Positions 52,146 to 62,276 of a stretch of 64,000 nucleotides of DNA are shown piece after piece. The DNA lies in NCBI GenBank assembly GCA_947649495.1, contig CANSRU010000009.1, positions 34,604 to 98,603 on the forward strand. The letters are read 5' to 3'. The stretch is from an uncultured Porphyromonadaceae bacterium. GTDB lineage: Bacteria; Bacteroidota; Bacteroidia; Bacteroidales; Muribaculaceae. The notes below the pieces were generated by a model, which worked only from the letters and a program-made list of their open reading frames with translations, did not search any database and was not told the origin of the DNA. Both the position numbers and the translations under genes were made by a program. Positions within the stretch are counted from its first letter, which is position 1. Every line of letters starts with the position of its first letter.

Positions 52146-52556
52146 GTGAAAGATATAACATCAATGTTGCTGTCGGCAGCCGTGTTCTCGTCGGGATTGT
52201 TCCTTGCCGGGTGCAATGGCCTGAGCAGCGAGGCCAAGGAGATGGTTGGCGATTATTATAATATTGAACTGTCGGAGACAGAGCCTGTGATGGAGCTTAA
52301 CGCCAATGGTAAATGCGTGCTCCGGGCCATAAAACCCGGCGTGCTGACCTATACGGTCGATGGCCGTTGGAATGTTGAAAACGACACTTTGTTCATATCG
52401 ACCGACGGCATGGTCGATGAGGCTAAGGGCGATACAACCCTCATAGGCCGTGTAGCCGAGAAAATGGCCAAGGCTGTGGTAAATTACAATGGCCTCACAC
52501 TCACGTTGCGCAGCGACGGAAATGATTATGTATATACACGGAGGGTGAAGAAATGA
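52146..52556 (+). CDS. Small lipocalin-like lipoprotein
   Basis: A 136-residue lipoprotein from the GTG at 52146 (MKDITSMLLSAAVFSSGLFL then lipobox AGC). The mature part (GDYYNIEL, then VMELNANGKCVLRAI, YTVDGRWNVENDTLFIS) has the pattern of a small lipocalin-like beta barrel common in Bacteroidota. Function is unknown. The ATG at 52164 is an alternative. It overlaps the next lipoprotein gene by four bases (ATGA). Confidence 0.65.
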   Translation: MKDITSMLLSAAVFSSGLFLAGCNGLSSEAKEMVGDYYNIELSETEPVMELNANGKCVLRAIKPGVLTYTVDGRWNVENDTLFISTDGMVDEAKGDTTLIGRVAEKMAKAVVNYNGLTLTLRSDGNDYVYTRRVKK

Positions 52557-53017
52557 GACTGTCGGGTATGAGAATGATTTTATGTGCTGTTGTGGCATGT
52601 TTTTGTATGTCGTGTACCGGAACAGGTAACGCCGAACTCGATTTGCGTAGCGCTGAAATGGCTGTGGCGCAAGGCGACATGACGGCGGCTAAAAGTATTG
52701 CGTCGCATATTGTGGATAAAAATCTCTCGGATATGCCGGCATCGCAGCTGTGCAGGTTGTCTATAGTTTACATGCAGATGGCCGACAGTACGGACGTTGA
52801 CAATAATGTGGCCATGGCCACGAAACTTTACCGTAAGGCTTATGAGACTGATGCTGACAGCGCCGGTATGTTCTATTCCGGTCTGTCGCCCGACAATATG
52901 CAGTATGCGGCAATGTTGTCATCGCTTGTAGGTAACATAGACAATCCTTACGATGCGTTTCGCGACAGTATTGAGGAGGCTCATGCTGATACCATAGCAC
53001 TCCATACACATATATAG
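52553..53017 (+). CDS. Small lipoprotein of unknown function
   Basis: A 154-residue lipoprotein with lipobox C21 (FCMSC). The mature part is helical and looks like a single degenerate TPR pair (AEMAVAQGDMTAAKSIASHIV, then ATKLYRKAYETDADS). No family recognised. The four-base overlap with the gene before it and two bases to the next one show a single operon 52146-56715. Confidence 0.65.
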   Translation: MRLSGMRMILCAVVACFCMSCTGTGNAELDLRSAEMAVAQGDMTAAKSIASHIVDKNLSDMPASQLCRLSIVYMQMADSTDVDNNVAMATKLYRKAYETDADSAGMFYSGLSPDNMQYAAMLSSLVGNIDNPYDAFRDSIEEAHADTIALHTHI

Positions 53018-53019
53018 TT

Positions 53020-53352
53020 ATGAATTGGCAGGACCAACTTGAGAAATTCCGCGCAGCTAATCCTGATCTTCCTGAAGGGGAAGATGTGATGGCATCAGAA
53101 GAGGTGGAAGAGGTGCGTCAGCCTCGCGTGGATATCAGTATAGAGCGCAAAGGGCGTGGCGGTAAGACGGCAACTCTTGTCACCGGATGGATTGTTGACG
53201 ATGAAAAGTTACTCGCCATAGCTTCGGAATTGAAACGCAAGCTCGGCGCCGGAGGTTCGGCTCGTGGCGGTGATATCCTGATTCAGGGCGACCGCCGACG
53301 CGATGTGCTTGAGATTTTAACCGATATGGGTTACAAAGGCCGTATAATATAA
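53020..53352 (+). CDS. SUI1/eIF1-family translation factor (YciH-like)
   Basis: A 110-residue protein. Residues 35-110 form the SUI1 domain (RGGKTATLVTGWIVDDEK, LGAGGSARGGDILIQGD, VLEILTDMGYKGRII). Bacterial members bind the 30S subunit and bias initiation under stress; this role is from homologs. The N-terminal 30 residues are acidic. It lies between a lipoprotein and the helicase gene. Confidence 0.88.
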   Translation: MNWQDQLEKFRAANPDLPEGEDVMASEEVEEVRQPRVDISIERKGRGGKTATLVTGWIVDDEKLLAIASELKRKLGAGGSARGGDILIQGDRRRDVLEILTDMGYKGRII

Positions 53353-53367
53353 ATAAGGTGTACACGC

Positions 53368-56300
53368 ATGCTCTCCATCTATAAGGCTTCGGCCGGTTCG
53401 GGAAAGACATTCACTCTTACATACGAATATATCAGAATGCTTCTCGGTGTCAAGAATCAGGACACCGGGCGCTATAGCCTTAACCGCAACGGTCGTGAGC
53501 GTCACCGTTTCATCCTTGCCGTGACATTCACAAATAAAGCCACCGAGGAGATGAAGCGGCGTATACTTCATGAGTTGGCCGTGCTTGGTGGGCTCGAGCC
53601 GGGATGGAAGGAGGAGAGCCCGTTTAAGGAACGTCTGATGCGTGAATTCGGATGTACAGCCGATGCTTTACGCTCGGCTTCGGCCACGGCATTGCGCAGC
53701 CTGCTGTTCGATTTCAACTTTTTTCAGGTCAGCACCATCGATTCTTTCTTTCAGATAGTGCTCAGGACTTTCGCACGTGAGGCTGACCTGATGGGTAATT
53801 ACGAGGTGGAGCTTGACGAAGACCGTTCTATAAGGGCGGGTGTACGTCAGATGTTTGATTCGTTGAGTGTAAATTCCGGAGAGTCGTCGGTACGTGCCAC
53901 AGTCAATTGGCTTACTGATTTTATGCTTCGTGAGCTGGAGCAGGGACGGGGTGGCTCGTTGTTCAACCGCTCGGCATCGGGCTACGCATCATTTATAAAA
54001 ATGTTGAAATCGGTGAGCAATGATGTGTTCACTGTCAACTATACCTCGATAATGGACTATCTCGCACAACCGGATAAACTCGAGCGGTTTGGTGCGGAAG
54101 TGCGCGAGGCTGTAAAATTATATTTAAAAGATGCTGCTGAACAGGCCGCGCATGCACTTGAAGTTATAAGGAAGCGAGGATACGATGGCAGTAGTAAACT
54201 TAAGGTCAATTCCTATCTGATAAAGGTGTTGGTCAACGTGGCCGGTGGAAATCCCGATTTGTCAAAAGCGCCATCGAAGGTTGTCGTCTCGGCTGCGGAG
54301 AATGTGGGTGCCGCATATCTGAAGGATTTGAAGTCGTTTCTTGACGCTAATCCCGACGATGAGCTCGATGCTTCCATTTCGGCAGCCTGCAAGGCAGCCG
54401 TCGGAATGTGGCGGGGGGTGCCTCTGTTGCACCATATCGACAGCAATATTTATGTGATGGGGCTTCTGAAGAAGGTCTATCATTATGTAGAGCAGTATCG
54501 TAATGAGACTAATACCGTGCTGCTTTCAGATACAAACGGACTTCTGCGCGATATAATCGGTGACGATGATACTCCTTTCGTTTACGAACGTGTAGGTGTG
54601 TGGCTCAACCATTTTCTGATAGATGAGTTTCAGGACACATCGCGTCTGCAGTGGGAGAATATGCTGCCGTTGTTGAAAGAGGGTCAGGCATCAGGGCATG
54701 ACAGTCTGATAATAGGTGATGAGAAGCAGTGTATATACCGTTTCCGTTTCTCCGACCCCGATTTGCTCGGACATGAAGTGAAGCATGCCTTCGGGGAAAA
54801 TGCCATGGTGAGCGGTGATACAGCCGAGGGAAACACCAACTGGCGCAGTTCGGCCGATGTGGTCATGTTTAACAATGAACTGTTCCGGCATCTGGGCGAG
54901 AAACTCGGGTTCGGCGGGATATACGCTAATGTTCATCAGCAGGTGTCGGCAAAGCATGAAGCCCACAGGGGATTTGTGAAGATTAATGCCATTCCTGATG
55001 AAAACAAAGAAAATACATATACTCGTGCAGCATTGCGTGTTATGACCGATAATATCCGCCGGCAGTTGCGTTCAGGCTATGACGCGTGCGATATAGTTGT
55101 GCTTGCACGCGGACGTGGCGATGCAACCAAGGCTATCGATTGCCTGATGGAGCTGATTGAGAGCGATGCCGATTTCAAAGACCTGCGGATAGTTTCAGAC
55201 GATGCCCTTTATGTCGCTTCGGCACCGGTGGTGCGTTTGATACTCAGTGTGTTGCGATGCCTTTCCACACCGCAGGCCACTCCCGATAGTACAGATGGCA
55301 CCTCCAGGTCGCGCAGGAAATTGCGTCAGCGGGAATTGAAACGGCTGATAAACCGCTACGAATATCTGCGTACACGTGAGCCTGAAGCCGATGAGGCATT
55401 GCGTCAGGCTCTACTGAATCCGGAGGCCGACGATGAATTGTCGGCCGATATCGGTGCTATGACGTGCTTCAATCTTCCCTCCACCGTGGAACGGATAATA
55501 ACCCGCTATGTCACTCCTGATGTGGCTGCCGCACAAAGTGTGTATGTGGCTGCTTTTCAGGATGTGGTGGCCGATTTCTGTTCGTTCGGTCCATGTGGCA
55601 TCTCCGATTTCCTGAACTGGTGGGATTCCACAGGACATAAGGCACGTATTTCAGCTCCATTTGACCGTAATGCCATACGTGTAATGACAATACATAAATC
55701 AAAGGGTTTGGAGTTCAAGTGTGTCCATATACCCTTTGCGCGATGGGATATAGTGACATTCAAGGATGTGGAATGGTTCTATACCGACGGCGGTAATCCG
55801 CTGCCCGGAATAAGTCCTGCAACAATGCCTCCGTTGCTGCCCCTTCGTCCGTCGGACAAGATGGTGGGTTCGCCTTTTGAGGCGCAATATCTGCGCAGGT
55901 GCGATGAATGCAAGCTCGATGAACTCAATGTGCTTTATGTAGCTATGACGCGCGCGGTCGACGAATTGTGTGTATCATATTGTTCATCGTTCTCATCTAC
56001 CGCCGACTATGCTTCCCGCCCAACGGCAAGTTCGTTGCTTCATGCGGCAGTGCCGTCAATAAGCGAGATGGATGGATGCGACCGTGTGGTATGTGTTGAT
56101 TCAGAAACAGAAGTTGCCATCCGCACATATACCATGGGTGCTCCGACACAAGCCGTAGCCGGAGGTGAGAAGCAGTCTACAGCACTTGAACCGTCGGGCA
56201 TAGTGGCTATGCCGGGCTATTATTCTCTTGACCGCGATGATTTATGGGCAAATACCCGTATAGATAATTTAGTGGATTATTCGCAGCCGCGTGAGCGCGG

Positions 56301-56715
56301 ACTGGTGTTGCATAAAGTGATGGAGCAGCTGCTGCATGCCACGCAGTTGGAGCGTGCGCTGAATAATTGCGTCCGCAACGGCTCTATGCCTGTGGCTGAA
56401 CGCGATGATGTGCGCCGCCATCTGTCGGACCAGCTGGAGCGTCCTGAGATACGCCGTTGGTTCGAGGGTTTCCGCCATGTGGCGCGGGAACGCAATCTTA
56501 TTACAGGGCAGGGTGAGGAATGCCGCCCCGACAGAGTGGTGTGGCACACCGACGGCACGGTGGATGTAATAGATTATAAGACCGGGGCCGAGCATCCGCG
56601 CAAATATGCTCGTCAGGTACGGCGGTATGTGGATGAATTGCGCCGTATGGGGCATGACAACGTTACCGGATATCTATGGTATCTTGATTCCGGAGAAATT
56701 GTCAAAGTCGATTGA
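53368..56715 (+). CDS. AddA/RecB-like UvrD-family helicase with C-terminal nuclease
   Basis: A 1115-residue DNA helicase-nuclease of double-strand-break repair. Walker A ASAGSGKT (7-14), motif II IDEFQDTSRLQW, motif III GDEKQCIYRFR, motif V/VI region MTIHKSKGLEFK and LNVLYVAMTRAVDEL. The C-terminal PD-(D/E)xK site is RPDRVVW...VDVIDYKTG near 1060-1075. AddA normally needs AddB, but the next gene is hflX on the other strand, so addB is elsewhere or absent. The gene ends convergent with hflX. Confidence 0.9.
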   Translation: MLSIYKASAGSGKTFTLTYEYIRMLLGVKNQDTGRYSLNRNGRERHRFILAVTFTNKATEEMKRRILHELAVLGGLEPGWKEESPFKERLMREFGCTADALRSASATALRSLLFDFNFFQVSTIDSFFQIVLRTFAREADLMGNYEVELDEDRSIRAGVRQMFDSLSVNSGESSVRATVNWLTDFMLRELEQGRGGSLFNRSASGYASFIKMLKSVSNDVFTVNYTSIMDYLAQPDKLERFGAEVREAVKLYLKDAAEQAAHALEVIRKRGYDGSSKLKVNSYLIKVLVNVAGGNPDLSKAPSKVVVSAAENVGAAYLKDLKSFLDANPDDELDASISAACKAAVGMWRGVPLLHHIDSNIYVMGLLKKVYHYVEQYRNETNTVLLSDTNGLLRDIIGDDDTPFVYERVGVWLNHFLIDEFQDTSRLQWENMLPLLKEGQASGHDSLIIGDEKQCIYRFRFSDPDLLGHEVKHAFGENAMVSGDTAEGNTNWRSSADVVMFNNELFRHLGEKLGFGGIYANVHQQVSAKHEAHRGFVKINAIPDENKENTYTRAALRVMTDNIRRQLRSGYDACDIVVLARGRGDATKAIDCLMELIESDADFKDLRIVSDDALYVASAPVVRLILSVLRCLSTPQATPDSTDGTSRSRRKLRQRELKRLINRYEYLRTREPEADEALRQALLNPEADDELSADIGAMTCFNLPSTVERIITRYVTPDVAAAQSVYVAAFQDVVADFCSFGPCGISDFLNWWDSTGHKARISAPFDRNAIRVMTIHKSKGLEFKCVHIPFARWDIVTFKDVEWFYTDGGNPLPGISPATMPPLLPLRPSDKMVGSPFEAQYLRRCDECKLDELNVLYVAMTRAVDELCVSYCSSFSSTADYASRPTASSLLHAAVPSISEMDGCDRVVCVDSETEVAIRTYTMGAPTQAVAGGEKQSTALEPSGIVAMPGYYSLDRDDLWANTRIDNLVDYSQPRERGLVLHKVMEQLLHATQLERALNNCVRNGSMPVAERDDVRRHLSDQLERPEIRRWFEGFRHVARERNLITGQGEECRPDRVVWHTDGTVDVIDYKTGAEHPRKYARQVRRYVDELRRMGHDNVTGYLWYLDSGEIVKVD

Positions 56716-56734
56716 AAACTGTGTTCCTTGCTGA

Positions 56735-57964
56735 TTATTGCTGTTCTGCCTCAAGGTCGTCGTAGGTCTGGAACAGAAAATCGTTGTATGGGAACCGGGT
56801 CAGATGTACTTCCTTGGCTTTCTCGTATAGCTTGCGCTTCAGCTCGTCTATGTTTATGCCCTTTTTGGCTGAGATGAACACGGCGTCAGTGCCCATTTTG
56901 CCCATCCATGTCTGTTTCAGTTCATCAAGCGATATGTTCTCGCGTGTGCGTGGAGTGAGGTCGTCTTCGTCCTTTGGCACATAATTGAATGCGTCAATCT
57001 TGTTGAACACCATTATCATGGGCTTGTCAGCACCATCGCACACCTCGGCGAGAGTGCGGTTCACCACTTCCACCTGTTCCTCGAAGTTAGGATGGGATAT
57101 GTCCACTACATGTACCAGAATGTCGGCGTCGCGGACTTCGTCGAGGGTGGATTTGAACGATTCGACAAGATGTGTTGGGAGTTTGCGAATGAATCCCACT
57201 GTGTCGGTAAGCAGGAAGGGGAGATTGTCTATTATCACCTTGCGCACTGTAGTGTCGAGAGTGGCAAACAGTTTGTTCTCGGCAAATACATCGCTTTTGC
57301 TCAGAAGGTTCATCAGGGTTGATTTTCCCACATTGGTGTACCCTACGAGAGCCACACGCGTAAGCTTTCCGCGGTTTTTACGTTGCAGGGATTTCTGACG
57401 GTCTATATTCTTAAGCTCATCCTTCAGCCTGGAGATTTTGTCGAGGATTATTCGGCGGTCAGTCTCTATCTGTGTCTCACCGGGACCGCGCATGCCGATA
57501 CCGCCGCGTTGGCGCTCGAGGTGGGTCCACATTCGCGTGAGTCGCGGCAGAAGATATTGGTATTGTGCCAGTTCCACCTGAGTTTTTGCGTTGGCTGTTT
57601 GTGCGCGTTTGGCGAATATATCGAGGATAAGACTCGTACGGTCAAGTATCTTTATCTGCAGTTCCCGTTCTATATTAGCCACCTGCTTCGATGTGAGGTC
57701 GTCGTCAAAAATGGCCATTCCTATATCGTTGTCGTCTACGTATTGCTTTATTTCGGCAAGTTTTCCCTTGCCGACAAACGTGCGCCTGTCGGGAGAATTG
57801 AGCCGCTGTAGGAATTTTCGCTCGGTTACGGCTCCTGCGGTATCGGCGAGAAATGCCAGCTCATCGAGATATTCATTAGCCTTTATCTCGTTTTGTTCCG
57901 GTGTTATCAAACCGACGAGCACTGCGCGTTCCGACGATTCTTTTTCTATTATATGGTCTTTCAT
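56735..57964 (-). CDS. hflX: GTPase HflX
   Basis: A 409-residue ribosome-associated GTPase that splits stalled ribosomes. Residues 1-190 are the HflX N-terminal domain (SPDRRTFVGKGKLAEI, LLPRLTRMWTHLERQRGGIGMRGPGE split here at the glycine loop). The G domain has GYTNVGKST (about 208-216), DTVGFIRKLP and NKIDA. Promoter about 80-110 bases upstream. Monocistronic. Confidence 0.94.
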   Translation of the reverse strand: MKDHIIEKESSERAVLVGLITPEQNEIKANEYLDELAFLADTAGAVTERKFLQRLNSPDRRTFVGKGKLAEIKQYVDDNDIGMAIFDDDLTSKQVANIERELQIKILDRTSLILDIFAKRAQTANAKTQVELAQYQYLLPRLTRMWTHLERQRGGIGMRGPGETQIETDRRIILDKISRLKDELKNIDRQKSLQRKNRGKLTRVALVGYTNVGKSTLMNLLSKSDVFAENKLFATLDTTVRKVIIDNLPFLLTDTVGFIRKLPTHLVESFKSTLDEVRDADILVHVVDISHPNFEEQVEVVNRTLAEVCDGADKPMIMVFNKIDAFNYVPKDEDDLTPRTRENISLDELKQTWMGKMGTDAVFISAKKGINIDELKRKLYEKAKEVHLTRFPYNDFLFQTYDDLEAEQQ

Positions 57965-58043
57965 TTCAATTCCTGAAGTTTGGTTATGTATGTTTACAAC
58001 ATCTGTCGCGGCGTGTTTTATCTCCCGACGACGTAAATATTTG

Positions 58044-58074
58044 CAAATATACTAACGCTGTGCTGTAATTGCAA
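58044..58074 (-). promoter_or_regulatory. Promoter of hflX
   Basis: Minus strand: TTG (58072-58074), 20-base spacer, TATATTTG (58044-58051). Leader of about 70 bases. Confidence 0.65.
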
Positions 58075-58078
58075 CAGT

Positions 58079-59290
58079 TTATCTGCGCCCCGGCCGGGGG
58101 AATATTCTGTTTATGGTGCCTGTGATTGACCGTATGTTGCCAAATGTTATTGCGGCCATTATTATTACTGCTGCCGATATGGCAATCAGTGGCGAGGCAC
58201 CTTCTATGCCTATCGATGACAATTGGCCTTTCCATAATAATCTGACACACAGCATTAATGCAATGGCTCCCACGGTTACAATTGAATTTATTGTCAACAC
58301 TATGCCGGTATAATACCTGCCCACAGCTCCCGGTGTGTAGCCTTGCATGAGCAACAGGTTTATTACCCGGCGGTTCTTTTGAAGCAGCAGGTCTATGCTC
58401 AGTAGCAGAATGAAGAATGCGAGGAGGCTTATCACCGCACCGATGGTTATAACCACAGCGGTGCTTACTGCCAGAAAGTAGGATGCGCGCCCGTTGTCGG
58501 CTTTGTCGCCTGCGCTTTCGTAGCCGTTGTTGTCCAGAAAGTCAGTTATGGCAGGGTCGCCGGGTGAGCTTACCTCAATTATGAGCCGCGATGGGTCGGT
58601 TGAATTTTTTTCTGAAAAATTGGCGTTGGCCCAGGTCATAAATTCTTCGGGAACGGCTATGGTGTTCAGGCGCGATGAGAAACCGGCTATACGTGCCTTG
58701 AAATATCGCTGGCGTCCGTTGCCGCTTATCGAAAGCCGTAGTGGAAGCATTGATATCATACCCTCGGATATCTGCGGTAAACCTCGTGCTGATGCGAATC
58801 CGAAGTTGTAGAGGGTAAGATAATCCTTGCTCAATATTATAGGCACGGTTGCTGAAGAGTCGGCGGGAGAGTAGCTCCATCCATCAGGGATTATATCGAA
58901 GAATTCTGATGGTATGGCCTCAAGGAACAGCGCTGTGGACAGTCCACACCCTCCCATCTCGACGTTTGCCGAGACATTGAAGCCGGAGGCGGTGAATTTA
59001 CCTACTCTCCGAGCCCATGGTTGCCGCTCTATTTCGGCTATGTCTGTTTCGCTGAAGTTTGTGGCATCTTTTCTGAAAATGGAACCTATGCCACTTACTT
59101 TGCGGGATATTATTATATAGTCGCGCGATATGAATGAATCGTCGTCGTTCCATATACCCTTTATGTCGGAGTAAAATTGCAGCGCGGCGACTACAATTGT
59201 AAGTCCGAGCAGATTGGCTATGGCATAGCCGGCGAGTTGCTTGGCACTTATGTTGTGGCGCAGCAGGCGCCACACTATGGATTGTTTCAT
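58079..59290 (-). CDS. ABC transporter permease, FtsX/LolC-like
   Basis: A 403-residue permease. One membrane helix near 20-42, a large periplasmic domain (about 45-265), then three helices (about 272-295, 320-345, 360-385): the MacB/FtsX topology. It overlaps the ATPase gene by four bases. Such transporters are mechanotransmitters for lipoproteins or peptides rather than uptake systems. Substrate unknown. The C terminus is basic (RPGRR). Confidence 0.82.
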   Translation of the reverse strand: MKQSIVWRLLRHNISAKQLAGYAIANLLGLTIVVAALQFYSDIKGIWNDDDSFISRDYIIISRKVSGIGSIFRKDATNFSETDIAEIERQPWARRVGKFTASGFNVSANVEMGGCGLSTALFLEAIPSEFFDIIPDGWSYSPADSSATVPIILSKDYLTLYNFGFASARGLPQISEGMISMLPLRLSISGNGRQRYFKARIAGFSSRLNTIAVPEEFMTWANANFSEKNSTDPSRLIIEVSSPGDPAITDFLDNNGYESAGDKADNGRASYFLAVSTAVVITIGAVISLLAFFILLLSIDLLLQKNRRVINLLLMQGYTPGAVGRYYTGIVLTINSIVTVGAIALMLCVRLLWKGQLSSIGIEGASPLIAISAAVIIMAAITFGNIRSITGTINRIFPRPGRR

Positions 59291-59946
59291 AACCTTAGTG
59301 TGGAATGGAAGTTGATGTCTATTTTGTTACCGACCGATGTGGCTATGATTGAGGCGCCGTTGGTTTCGGCCTCTTCTTTGATTAGGGAAGCGACAATGGA
59401 GTTGTTGCGTTGGTCGAGATGGCTCACCGGTTCATCTATAAGTAGAAAATCAAAAGGTTGGCACAATGCGCGGACTATGGCGACACGCTGTTGTTGACCT
59501 ACGGAAAGGAACCGCACCGGGACATCGGCCTTTGCGTCGATGTCTAAACGCTGTAGTGTGCTTTTTATCCACGCAGTGGATTTGCAGTCGGTAAGCCGGT
59601 TCTTTATCTCTATGTTTTCCATCACCGTAAGCTCGGGAAATAGGTTAAGCTCCTGAGGCAGATATGCGAGGGCGTGCGTGCGTAGTCTGCACCATTGGGC
59701 GGTGGAAAAGGTGCTTATGTCTGTGCCGTCGAAAGATATTGTTCCGGAATAGTCGCCACGGCATCCGTAGATGAAGCTGCACAACGATGATTTGCCTGTG
59801 CCCGAGTCGGCTTCAATCAGACAGGAATCAGGACGGTGTATATCCACATCCCGCAGCCATATATCCGACGGATTCATAGGCATGTCGTTTTCCATGCCCT
59901 TGAATACATCCGGCAACACCCGGCGTAGCTGTATGTTTTCGATCAT
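59287..59946 (-). CDS. ABC transporter ATP-binding protein
   Basis: A 219-residue ATPase. Walker A EADSGTGKSS, Q loop YLPQELNLFPEL, signature LSVGQQQRVAIVRAL and Walker B DFLLIDEPVSHLD. The signature LSVGQ is slightly off LSGGQ. It partners with the FtsX-like permease (ATGA overlap) and follows the DUF4836 lipoprotein, also with an ATGA overlap (59943-59946). All three are therefore coupled. Confidence 0.9.
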   Translation of the reverse strand: MIENIQLRRVLPDVFKGMENDMPMNPSDIWLRDVDIHRPDSCLIEADSGTGKSSLCSFIYGCRGDYSGTISFDGTDISTFSTAQWCRLRTHALAYLPQELNLFPELTVMENIEIKNRLTDCKSTAWIKSTLQRLDIDAKADVPVRFLSVGQQQRVAIVRALCQPFDFLLIDEPVSHLDQRNNSIVASLIKEEAETNGASIIATSVGNKIDINFHSTLRL

Positions 59947-61265
59947 TTTATGAGTGAAAGGATGTCGGTTGTTATGGGACGGTTGGAGCCCGGGAACGAC
60001 AATTGCATTTCGGCTTTCCGGGGCTCTATTACCAATTGCATATCCATGCCGAAGCCGGCCTGGGATCCGAAATATGGCTCAAGAGTGGGTATTGAGACGA
60101 ATGCCGCGCCGTTCTTGCCTGTGAAGTAGGGTGCGAATCTGTTGCTGTGGTCTGCCGAGATAGGTATTGACGCTAATGTAAGGTAGCCATCGACTTCGGC
60201 CGCAGTGTATGTCACTCCATCGATTGTGGCTGAAATGCCGTCGGGAGTTCTTTTTACCGGTATACGCATCTGTGCCATCGCACCTCCTATCTGACCAATG
60301 GCTTTGGCTATTACCTCGCGTGGCATGTGCATCATGGCGATGAATCTAACATCGTCCGGTATGGTTTTGTCGGGTGTGCCGGCGGCGAATGCCACGGTGC
60401 CGTCTATGCTTTTAAGATATGGTAGCAGGGTTTCCATCAGCCCCATGCTGCGGTATCCGCCAATAGAGCCGGCCATAGAGGCAATGGCATCCCAAGCAAT
60501 GGCGGGAGTGGCGCCGAATGCACAGGCTATATTGAAGGGCTCCGGCACATAGCGCAGGAAGTCAGTAGATAACGGTTGCAGCGATGACAATGTGTAGTTT
60601 TCCCCTTCGGTATTGAGCCCTGACATTTGGGCCACGAGTTTATTGTCGGAGATGTCAAGTGTGAGTATTGGCCAATGGTCAGTCATTGCCTTATCGATGA
60701 ATTTCGGACTTAATGCTACGGTCAATATCTGTCCGTTGTCCAAAGCTTCGGCTATCGCACCGTTCTCAGAAAAAGGATTGTCACTGGCATTGCTGATGTC
60801 GTTGCTGATTTTTTCGCCGGGATTGGCTGAGGATGAAAGCCATGCCTGATTGCCTTTTACAAGTAGGTTTTGTCCGGAAAGTCTGTATATGGAAAATCCT
60901 TTATCTGACTTGTGTTCTGCTTTGGACATCAAAGATTCCAGTAAGCTCTTGTCTTTTATGGCAAATGTTATGATGGTGTTGTTGCCATATCCATATCCGG
61001 CAATCATGTCGGTGTCTATAGCTTTCAGCATCTCTTGTGCGTTGTCGGCAAGTTCCTCCGGAATCCATCCTGAGAGCAGTTTTTCATATCGGCTTAAGTC
61101 CTCCTCGTTTCCGGCCGATTCCACGAATTTTGTAAGATTGAATGTCAATGCGTAATCGACATCGGCGGGGATTGTTTCAAGTAATGGTGTTTGCTGTCTG
61201 GAGCAAGCCATGCATGCCATAAGGAGTGGCAGAAGAGCAATGAGAAATGTTTTAGCGGTCTTCAT
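59943..61265 (-). CDS. DUF4836 family lipoprotein
   Basis: A 440-residue lipoprotein from the ATG at 61263-61265 (MKTAKTFLIALLPLLMACMAC). LLETIPADVDYALTFNLTKF after the lipobox is the DUF4836 start. The remaining protein is a repeated alpha/beta fold of unknown function. It sits between a CDF exporter, with a one-base TAATG overlap, and the ABC transporter, so it may be the periplasmic or surface partner of that transporter; this is inference. An upstream ATG 14 codons earlier is not used, because the signal peptide starts here. Confidence 0.75.
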   Translation of the reverse strand: MKTAKTFLIALLPLLMACMACSRQQTPLLETIPADVDYALTFNLTKFVESAGNEEDLSRYEKLLSGWIPEELADNAQEMLKAIDTDMIAGYGYGNNTIITFAIKDKSLLESLMSKAEHKSDKGFSIYRLSGQNLLVKGNQAWLSSSANPGEKISNDISNASDNPFSENGAIAEALDNGQILTVALSPKFIDKAMTDHWPILTLDISDNKLVAQMSGLNTEGENYTLSSLQPLSTDFLRYVPEPFNIACAFGATPAIAWDAIASMAGSIGGYRSMGLMETLLPYLKSIDGTVAFAAGTPDKTIPDDVRFIAMMHMPREVIAKAIGQIGGAMAQMRIPVKRTPDGISATIDGVTYTAAEVDGYLTLASIPISADHSNRFAPYFTGKNGAAFVSIPTLEPYFGSQAGFGMDMQLVIEPRKAEMQLSFPGSNRPITTDILSLIK

Positions 61266-62263
61266 TATGCAGATTGTTGTTTTGTTTTGTCGGGAGTTTC
61301 CGTGCATGAGCCGTCGGCGGCAATTTTTTGTCCACGGTATGGTTCAACGTGTATGCTGGTTATCATGGAGCGTCCGAAGTGATTCCTGAGGTTGCGTTCC
61401 ACATCGGTGGCTATGGTGTGGCCTGCCACCACAGATATGTCCGGATTGACCTTTATGTGGAGCGATACTATGATGCGTGGTCCGTTGCGGCGGGTGCGCA
61501 GGTGGTGATATGTTATCACTCCGGGGGTGGAACGTATTATATGTCTCATGCCGTCGGTGAGTTCGGGAGGAAGTGACACGTCGAGCAGTTCACGTATGGA
61601 CGGCATGCCTATGCGTATGGCTATCGTGAATATGAATACACTCACAATCATGGCGGCTATAGGGTCGAGTATGCGCCAATGAGAGCCAAGGAACATGGCT
61701 CCGGCTATACCGGCAAGTGTGGCGATGGACGACAGCGCATCGCTGCGGTGGTGCCAGGCGTTGGCCACTACTGCGGCCGAGCCTATGCGCCTTCCCCACA
61801 GTCGGGTATAATGGAATAGAGCCTCCTTTGCTACTATGGAAACAACCGCCATTATGAGAGCGATGCTGCCGGGACGGGGTATTTCCTCGCCTGACAGCGA
61901 CTGGATTATACTCTTGGCGCTTTCGTAGAATATGGCTATGCCTACGCTTGCCAGAGCCATGGCGATAAGCATGGTGGCGAAAGTTTCGTATTTCCCATAG
62001 CCATATTGGTAGGTGGAGTTGGCTTTTTTGCGCGACACACCAATGAGCACTATCACTATTATGTCGGTGATGAAATCGCTCATGGAATGAATGCCGTCGG
62101 CAATCATGGCGCTTGAACGACCTATGATGCCGGCGGCAATTTTCAGTGTGGCGAGAGCTGCGTTGACCCAAAATCCCACCCATGTTACATGGCGGGCTAT
62201 CCGCACGGTGCTCTCGTCGGTATATTCAGGTTGTGACCCTTGGGAGGAGAGGGGAGTGGACAT
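61265..62263 (-). CDS. Cation diffusion facilitator (Zn/Fe/Mn exporter)
   Basis: A 332-residue CDF antiporter. Six helices in the first 220 residues, with metal-site motifs MIADGIHSMSDFITD (helix II) and NAWHHRSDALSS (helix V). A cytoplasmic C-terminal domain of about 90 residues carries a histidine in YHHLRTRR. Which metal cannot be read. The C-terminal tail is hydrophilic. It is 13 bases after carboxynorspermidine synthase. Confidence 0.9.
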   Translation of the reverse strand: MSTPLSSQGSQPEYTDESTVRIARHVTWVGFWVNAALATLKIAAGIIGRSSAMIADGIHSMSDFITDIIVIVLIGVSRKKANSTYQYGYGKYETFATMLIAMALASVGIAIFYESAKSIIQSLSGEEIPRPGSIALIMAVVSIVAKEALFHYTRLWGRRIGSAAVVANAWHHRSDALSSIATLAGIAGAMFLGSHWRILDPIAAMIVSVFIFTIAIRIGMPSIRELLDVSLPPELTDGMRHIIRSTPGVITYHHLRTRRNGPRIIVSLHIKVNPDISVVAGHTIATDVERNLRNHFGRSMITSIHVEPYRGQKIAADGSCTETPDKTKQQSA

Positions 62264-62276
62264 AAGTCAATGTCTG

